A stretch of DNA of 64,000 bases from Olivibacter domesticus (lineage in GTDB: Bacteria; Bacteroidota; Bacteroidia; Sphingobacteriales; Sphingobacteriaceae), in the NCBI RefSeq assembly GCF_900109575.1, contig NZ_FOAF01000001.1, forward strand, positions 1,087,662 through 1,151,661, read 5' to 3'. The first letter of the stretch is position 1. The number at the start of each line of letters is the position of its first letter. Of the stretch, positions 60,341 through 64,000 are shown one piece after another. Below the pieces are notes generated by a model. The model saw nothing but the letters and a program-made list of their open reading frames with translations, did not search any database and had not been told where the DNA came from. Both the position numbers and the translations under genes were made by a program.

Positions 60341-62524
60341 TTATGCAGGTACTTGACGTGGCTTTTCACGTTCCCAAAACCGATGCAAAGCAATAGCTTG
60401 AATAAATTGTTCTGATAATTTTTTTAAATCTCCATTTACCACAATCCCTTCTGTCAATACCGTTTCATCAGAAAAATCCGATGGTAGCTTATTCGCAAAA
60501 TAAGTAGCTTCCAGTACCTGTAACCCCTGCTCATCAGCGGCAATCGCTTTACAGTGCTTAAATGCTTCGTTTAAAAAATGGACAGCATTTGCTTCCGCTT
60601 CCAAGGTTGCCACGCTATTTTTGCCACCAGGTACATACACGGCGTCATATAGCACAGATGCTGCTGTCAGAAAACTTTCATCAACGGCTATTTCTTTATT
60701 ATTCATCCCAATAACGGCGTTAAGTCGTGGCGCAATAACATGTACTACCGCCCCGCCAGATACAAGGGCATCTTTTACGCCATTTACAGATCGCTCATCC
60801 ACCCCATCAGCCACTAAAAAGGCAATTTTTCGCGATATGATGCTGTCTTTAATAGTATTCTTCATACTCAGCGCTTCGGAAGACGCCAGTGAAGATTCCA
60901 CCTGCGTCGGTTGGTAATCTGCAACTTTGCCATCTGCTGGAATACTATGGTTAATAGGCTGTTCAGGTTTCAATACCTTTAATCCCAGTGCATAGGCAAC
61001 TTCAGTCGCAAGCCCCCTATCGATGAGTGATAATATACCAATCATTCGCTGCCGCACGGCAACCGTTTTAACCTTTCCAAGCTCGAAAGATAGTGCATCA
61101 ATCAAATGGTTTTTCTCGGGGTCAGACTGGCTATTGAAAAATAAACGCGCCTGGCTAAAATGATCAAAAAAGCTTTTACTTCTAGCACGTACCTTCTTCG
61201 CATCGATACGTTCTTGATAACTTGCAAAACCACCTTCAGCAGCCTTCGCTTGTACCGGGTCGCCTCCGCCTAGCGAGTTTGGGTTATAACTAGACTTGCC
61301 TTTATTGATTTGCTGCCGCATAAAACCATCCCGTTGGTTATTATGGATAGGCACTACCGGCCGGTTAATAGGAATCTCGTGGAAGTTGGGGCCACCAAGT
61401 CGAATAAGCTGCGTATCCGTATACGAAAATAAGCGTCCCTGAAGCAAGGGATCATTCGTAAAGTCTAATCCTGGCACAATGTTCCCTACATGGAAGGCCG
61501 ACTGTTCCGTTTCGGCAAAAAAGTTATCCGGATTGCGGTTCAATGTCATCTTTCCGATACGCTGCACAGGCACCAGTTCTTCTGGAATAATTTTAGTCGC
61601 GTCTAAGAGGTCAAAATCAAATTTAAATTCATCAGCCTCCGGAACAATCTGTACACCAAGCTCCCACTCAGGAAATGCACCACTTTCGATGGCTTCCCAT
61701 AAATCGCGACGATGAAAATCGGGATCTTTACCAGAGATATTCTGCGCCTCATCCCAAGCTACGGAGTGAACACCCAGCAGCGGTTTCCAATGAAATTTGA
61801 CGAAACTCGCTTCCCCCTTGTCATTTATAAAGCGAAACGTATGCACCCCAAAGCCTTCCATCATACGATAGCTGCGTGGAATAGCGCGATCACTCATGAG
61901 CCACATAATCATATGTGCCGATTCTGGCATCAAAGAGATAAAATCCCAAAAGGTATCATGAGCCGATGCCGCCTGCGGGATCTCATTATCCGGTTCAGGT
62001 TTTACGGCATGCACCAGATCTGGAAACTTCAAAGCATCCTGAATAAAAAACACCGGCATATTATTTCCAACCAGATCAAAATTACCCTCTTGCGTATAAA
62101 ATTTTACGGCAAAGCCACGAACATCCCTTGCCAGATCGGTTGAGCCTCTTGAACCCGCCACGGTAGAGAAGCGTACAAAGACCGGTGTTTCAGTAGCAGT
62201 ATCATTTAAGAAATGTGCTTTTGTAAATTTATTTAGTGGCTTATAGACTTTAAATACCCCATGTGCGGCAGAACCGCGTGCATGCACAACACGTTCCGGG
62301 ATACGCTCATGATCAAAATGCGTGATCTTTTCCCGCAATATAAAATCTTCCAGGAGCGTAGCACCACGATCGCCCGCTCTGAGCGAGTTTTGATCGTCAT
62401 TAATCTTGACTCCCTGATCGGTCGTCATGAATGCCCCCGTGCTGTCTTCCTTATCGGGTTCCAAATTTTCAATCTTTTTATTAGGTTGATTGGTCGCATG
62501 TTTTGTTTCTTGTTGTTTAGCCAT
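60341..62524 (-). CDS. katE: Large-subunit clade-2 catalase (HPII/KatE type)
   Basis: A 727-residue monofunctional haem catalase with the extra C-terminal flavodoxin-like/DJ-1 domain typical of HPII. The core has the catalytic His in RIPERVVHARGSAAHGVF, Asn in VGNNMPVFFIQD and the haem-Tyr motif RLFSYTDTQLIRLGGPNFHEIPINRP. The C-terminal domain begins near residue 560 (RKIAFLVADGVDERSVNGVKDALVSGGAVVHVIAP). It converts hydrogen peroxide to water and oxygen. It starts 15 bp after the end of the YciE-like gene, so both are very likely co-transcribed, and ends 2 bp from convergent ligD. Confidence 0.96.
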   Translation of the reverse strand: MAKQQETKHATNQPNKKIENLEPDKEDSTGAFMTTDQGVKINDDQNSLRAGDRGATLLEDFILREKITHFDHERIPERVVHARGSAAHGVFKVYKPLNKFTKAHFLNDTATETPVFVRFSTVAGSRGSTDLARDVRGFAVKFYTQEGNFDLVGNNMPVFFIQDALKFPDLVHAVKPEPDNEIPQAASAHDTFWDFISLMPESAHMIMWLMSDRAIPRSYRMMEGFGVHTFRFINDKGEASFVKFHWKPLLGVHSVAWDEAQNISGKDPDFHRRDLWEAIESGAFPEWELGVQIVPEADEFKFDFDLLDATKIIPEELVPVQRIGKMTLNRNPDNFFAETEQSAFHVGNIVPGLDFTNDPLLQGRLFSYTDTQLIRLGGPNFHEIPINRPVVPIHNNQRDGFMRQQINKGKSSYNPNSLGGGDPVQAKAAEGGFASYQERIDAKKVRARSKSFFDHFSQARLFFNSQSDPEKNHLIDALSFELGKVKTVAVRQRMIGILSLIDRGLATEVAYALGLKVLKPEQPINHSIPADGKVADYQPTQVESSLASSEALSMKNTIKDSIISRKIAFLVADGVDERSVNGVKDALVSGGAVVHVIAPRLNAVIGMNNKEIAVDESFLTAASVLYDAVYVPGGKNSVATLEAEANAVHFLNEAFKHCKAIAADEQGLQVLEATYFANKLPSDFSDETVLTEGIVVNGDLKKLSEQFIQAIALHRFWEREKPRQVPA

Positions 62525-62539
62525 TGTTGTTGTTTATTA

Positions 62540-63091
62540 TTAGGCTTCATCAGCAGCCTGGTAGTTCACATTATTTTCTGCAACAGCTGTTAATAATTCA
62601 TCAGCTGCCTTTTCTTCCTTAAGCGTTTGTTCTAAAAGACTCGCCACTTCATCCAGCCCCAGCGTAACAGCCAATTGGTAGAGACCGCCATAGGTGGCAA
62701 TTTCATAATGTTCTACTTTCTGGGCAGCTAGAATAATACCCACATCGCGCGTCGCTGTTTGGGCCTCCGTACTTTCAATGATGCTTTCCCCCTCTTTAGT
62801 TAATCCTTCCATAGCATCACATTTCTTTGCAATGGCCTTCTCCCCAAGCAATTCAAATACCTGTTCAAGCCGGCTCACATGTTCTATCGTTTCTTTTAAG
62901 TGATTTTCGATTGCAGTAGCAAGTTCAGCAGAAGTGGACTCTTTTACCATTTTAGGTAAATTTTTTACCAAATGGTTTTCGGCCCAGTAAATGTCCATGA
63001 TGCCGTCCAAAAACAACTCGCGGAGAGCAGGTGCTGCCGTCACAGAAGTTTTTGTTTTAAATTTAGGCTCGGTGCCTGTTTCATTTTTCAT
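62540..63091 (-). CDS. YciE/YciF-like ferritin-like stress protein (DUF892)
   Basis: A 183-residue four-helix-bundle protein of the DUF892 family, known for stress-induced proteins with a probable di-iron site. Text: ELFLDGIMDIYWAENHLVKNLPKMV, NHLKETIEHVSRLEQVFELLGEKAIAKKCDAMEGL and ARDVG-like AQKVEHYEIATYGGLYQLA, with paired Glu and EHYE (family iron ligands). It is the first gene of a probable two-gene unit with katE (15 bp apart), fitting a peroxide/iron defence role. A perfect inverted repeat lies upstream. Confidence 0.93.
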   Translation of the reverse strand: MKNETGTEPKFKTKTSVTAAPALRELFLDGIMDIYWAENHLVKNLPKMVKESTSAELATAIENHLKETIEHVSRLEQVFELLGEKAIAKKCDAMEGLTKEGESIIESTEAQTATRDVGIILAAQKVEHYEIATYGGLYQLAVTLGLDEVASLLEQTLKEEKAADELLTAVAENNVNYQAADEA

Positions 63092-63387
63092 ATCGATGGT
63101 TTTAATGATATTACCTATTAATAAGGTGAATTATATTGTTCTTGGAATCCATTATTACAACTCATGACTTATGAGTATTTTTTGTAACAATTAGTATTAC
63201 CCAACAACCCTACCGATTCATCAATACATCCAGCAGTGTGCATTTTTTATCTGTACATGTCATGTGCACAAAAAATAAGACACGGTAAGCGAATATTTTT
63301 TTAAAAAAATGATTGTAATTATAAACTTTGGCAGGCTTTTTTCTGTGTCCTATTTCGCGTATTATATACTCTCAAATTAAGTTCAAC
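63092..63387. other. Region between yciE-like gene and aldo/keto reductase, with inverted repeats
   Basis: About 296 bp without a gene. It holds ACTCAT-GACTT-ATGAGT at 63160-63176 (listed separately) and a near-perfect inverted repeat TGTACATG/CATGTGCA at 63252-63268 (one mismatch). Both may bind regulators of the downstream stress operon. AT-rich elsewhere. Confidence 0.4.
63160..63176. promoter_or_regulatory. Inverted repeat upstream of yciE-katE, possible operator
   Basis: Perfect 6-bp arms ACTCAT and ATGAGT around five bases, 69 bp upstream of the ATG at 63091. It could be a repressor or redox-regulator site for the catalase operon; the binding protein is unknown. Confidence 0.4.
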
Positions 63388-64000
63388 TTACTGACTGGGC
63401 ACCTGGGCATTTTCATAAATCAGTCCCTCCGTTTTTAATTCTTGCCAAAAAGCCGCCGGCACTGTTCTATTTAAAGCATTTACGTTCAATTCTACCTGCT
63501 GGGGCCTGCTTGCTCCAGGAATAATAGATACAAACTCATCTGCCGCCAATACAAAATGTAAAGCAGCAGTGATGATATCTATCCCATGTTTTCTTGCTAT
63601 CAAACTGATGCGGTCTCTCTTTTCCTCAAAGCCTTTCGGTATAACATCCTTATAGTTATAACGTTTACGTCCAGAAATAAAACCTGAATTATAGCCTGCG
63701 CCCGACACCAGTTGAACACCTGCTTTCCTTACCGCGGGTAAAAGGCGGTCAACAGCATCTTCATGTTCTATAATGGAATACTGCGTTGCAGATAAACAAA
63801 TATCCGGGTCGGCCATGCTTAAACAATCGAGGATAGGCTCTATTTTGTTAACCCCCATTCCCCAAGCTTTGATAAGTCCCTGACTTCTGTAATCACTTAA
63901 TACCCTAAATGCTCCTTCAGCTGCCTGCTTCAGAAAATAAGGATAACGGTCGCCCACTTGATCCTCTGAGAGATCATGTATATATACAATATCGATATGA
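63388..64000 (-). CDS. Aldo/keto reductase (D-threo-aldose 1-dehydrogenase-like), N-terminus outside the window
   Basis: About 203 residues visible of an AKR-fold oxidoreductase. The frame is open to the window edge (reading HIDIVYIHDLSEDQVGDRYPYF upstream of the GTG at 63957, which codes Val here and is not a start). Text GLIKAWGMGVNKIEPIL, SATQYSIIEHEDAVDRLLP, LVSGAGYNSGFISG and VSIIPGASRPQQVELN matches the D-threo-aldose 1-dehydrogenase/AKR group. NAD(P) binding is by the C-terminal SRPQQ segment. Substrate likely a sugar or aldehyde. Confidence 0.9.
   Translation of the reverse strand, partial: HIDIVYIHDLSEDQVGDRYPYFLKQAAEGAFRVLSDYRSQGLIKAWGMGVNKIEPILDCLSMADPDICLSATQYSIIEHEDAVDRLLPAVRKAGVQLVSGAGYNSGFISGRKRYNYKDVIPKGFEEKRDRISLIARKHGIDIITAALHFVLAADEFVSIIPGASRPQQVELNVNALNRTVPAAFWQELKTEGLIYENAQVPSQ

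Overview
The window looks like chromosome from a member of the Bacteroidota, most likely family Sphingobacteriaceae (Olivibacter, Pedobacter or Sphingobacterium-like). Pointers are a SusC/SusD outer-membrane pair, many lipoproteins with Cys right after a short hydrophobic leader, a short RpoD-like sigma factor of Bacteroidota type, FtsX/MacB permeases, AT-rich leaders with almost no Shine-Dalgarno sequences, and repeated matches to the Bacteroidota -7 promoter motif TAnnTTTG. I see no rRNA, tRNA, CRISPR array, transposase or phage gene. The genus is not resolved from sequence alone. || Layout: 0-4.5 kb holds a SusC/SusD-type nutrient uptake pair (SusD runs off the left edge). 5-7.3 kb is a FtsX-like permease. 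7.7-9.2 kb has two GNAT acetyltransferases around an unknown protein. 9.3-16.3 kb encodes a GH20 hexosaminidase lipoprotein, an amidohydrolase lipoprotein, a class-3 lipase and a beta-propeller lipoprotein. 16.4-17.8 kb has a small orphan, dodecin and MiaE. 17.9-22.3 kb is a minus-strand pentose-phosphate block in the order tkt, rpiB, tal, HAD phosphatase. 22.6-24.7 kb has thiol peroxidase, exonuclease III and a CBS-domain protein. 25-28 kb has small orphans, a sialidase lipoprotein and a sulfurtransferase. 28-31.7 kb has two cold-shock proteins around a fatty-acid desaturase, a candidate small RNA and a second RpoD-like sigma factor. 31.8-39.5 kb has a TlpA thioredoxin, an M28 peptidase, a Tam-like methyltransferase, a gluconokinase-type FGGY kinase and an M61 peptidase. 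39.5-45.1 kb is mostly transport and housekeeping (LysE, MFS, NudK, general-stress PNPOx, MATE). 45.3-63.1 kb is rich in DNA-protection and stress genes: topoisomerase IB, CsbD-like protein, ankyrin protein, LigD, HPII-type catalase and a YciE-like ferritin. An aldo/keto reductase runs off the right edge. || How genes fit together: tkt-rpiB-tal-HAD plus a separate gluconokinase can feed the pentose-phosphate pathway. SusC/D, GH20, sialidase and secreted peptidases point to scavenging of complex polymers. The cold-shock, sigma-factor, catalase, LigD, CsbD and topoisomerase genes point to strong environmental stress defence. || Most unusual signals: (i) a two-copy structured leader (8641-8741 and complement 37325-37404) that runs directly into the start codons of two unrelated genes; its variable centre differs in sequence between the copies but can form a long stem in both; (ii) a membrane-anchored protein at 51446-52714 with a DNA-binding-like head and PKD/LamG-like tail; (iii) a candidate small RNA at 29616-29708; (iv) a GH43 start fragment left as a remnant at 46474-46548; (v) two paralogous orphan small proteins 28 kb apart.
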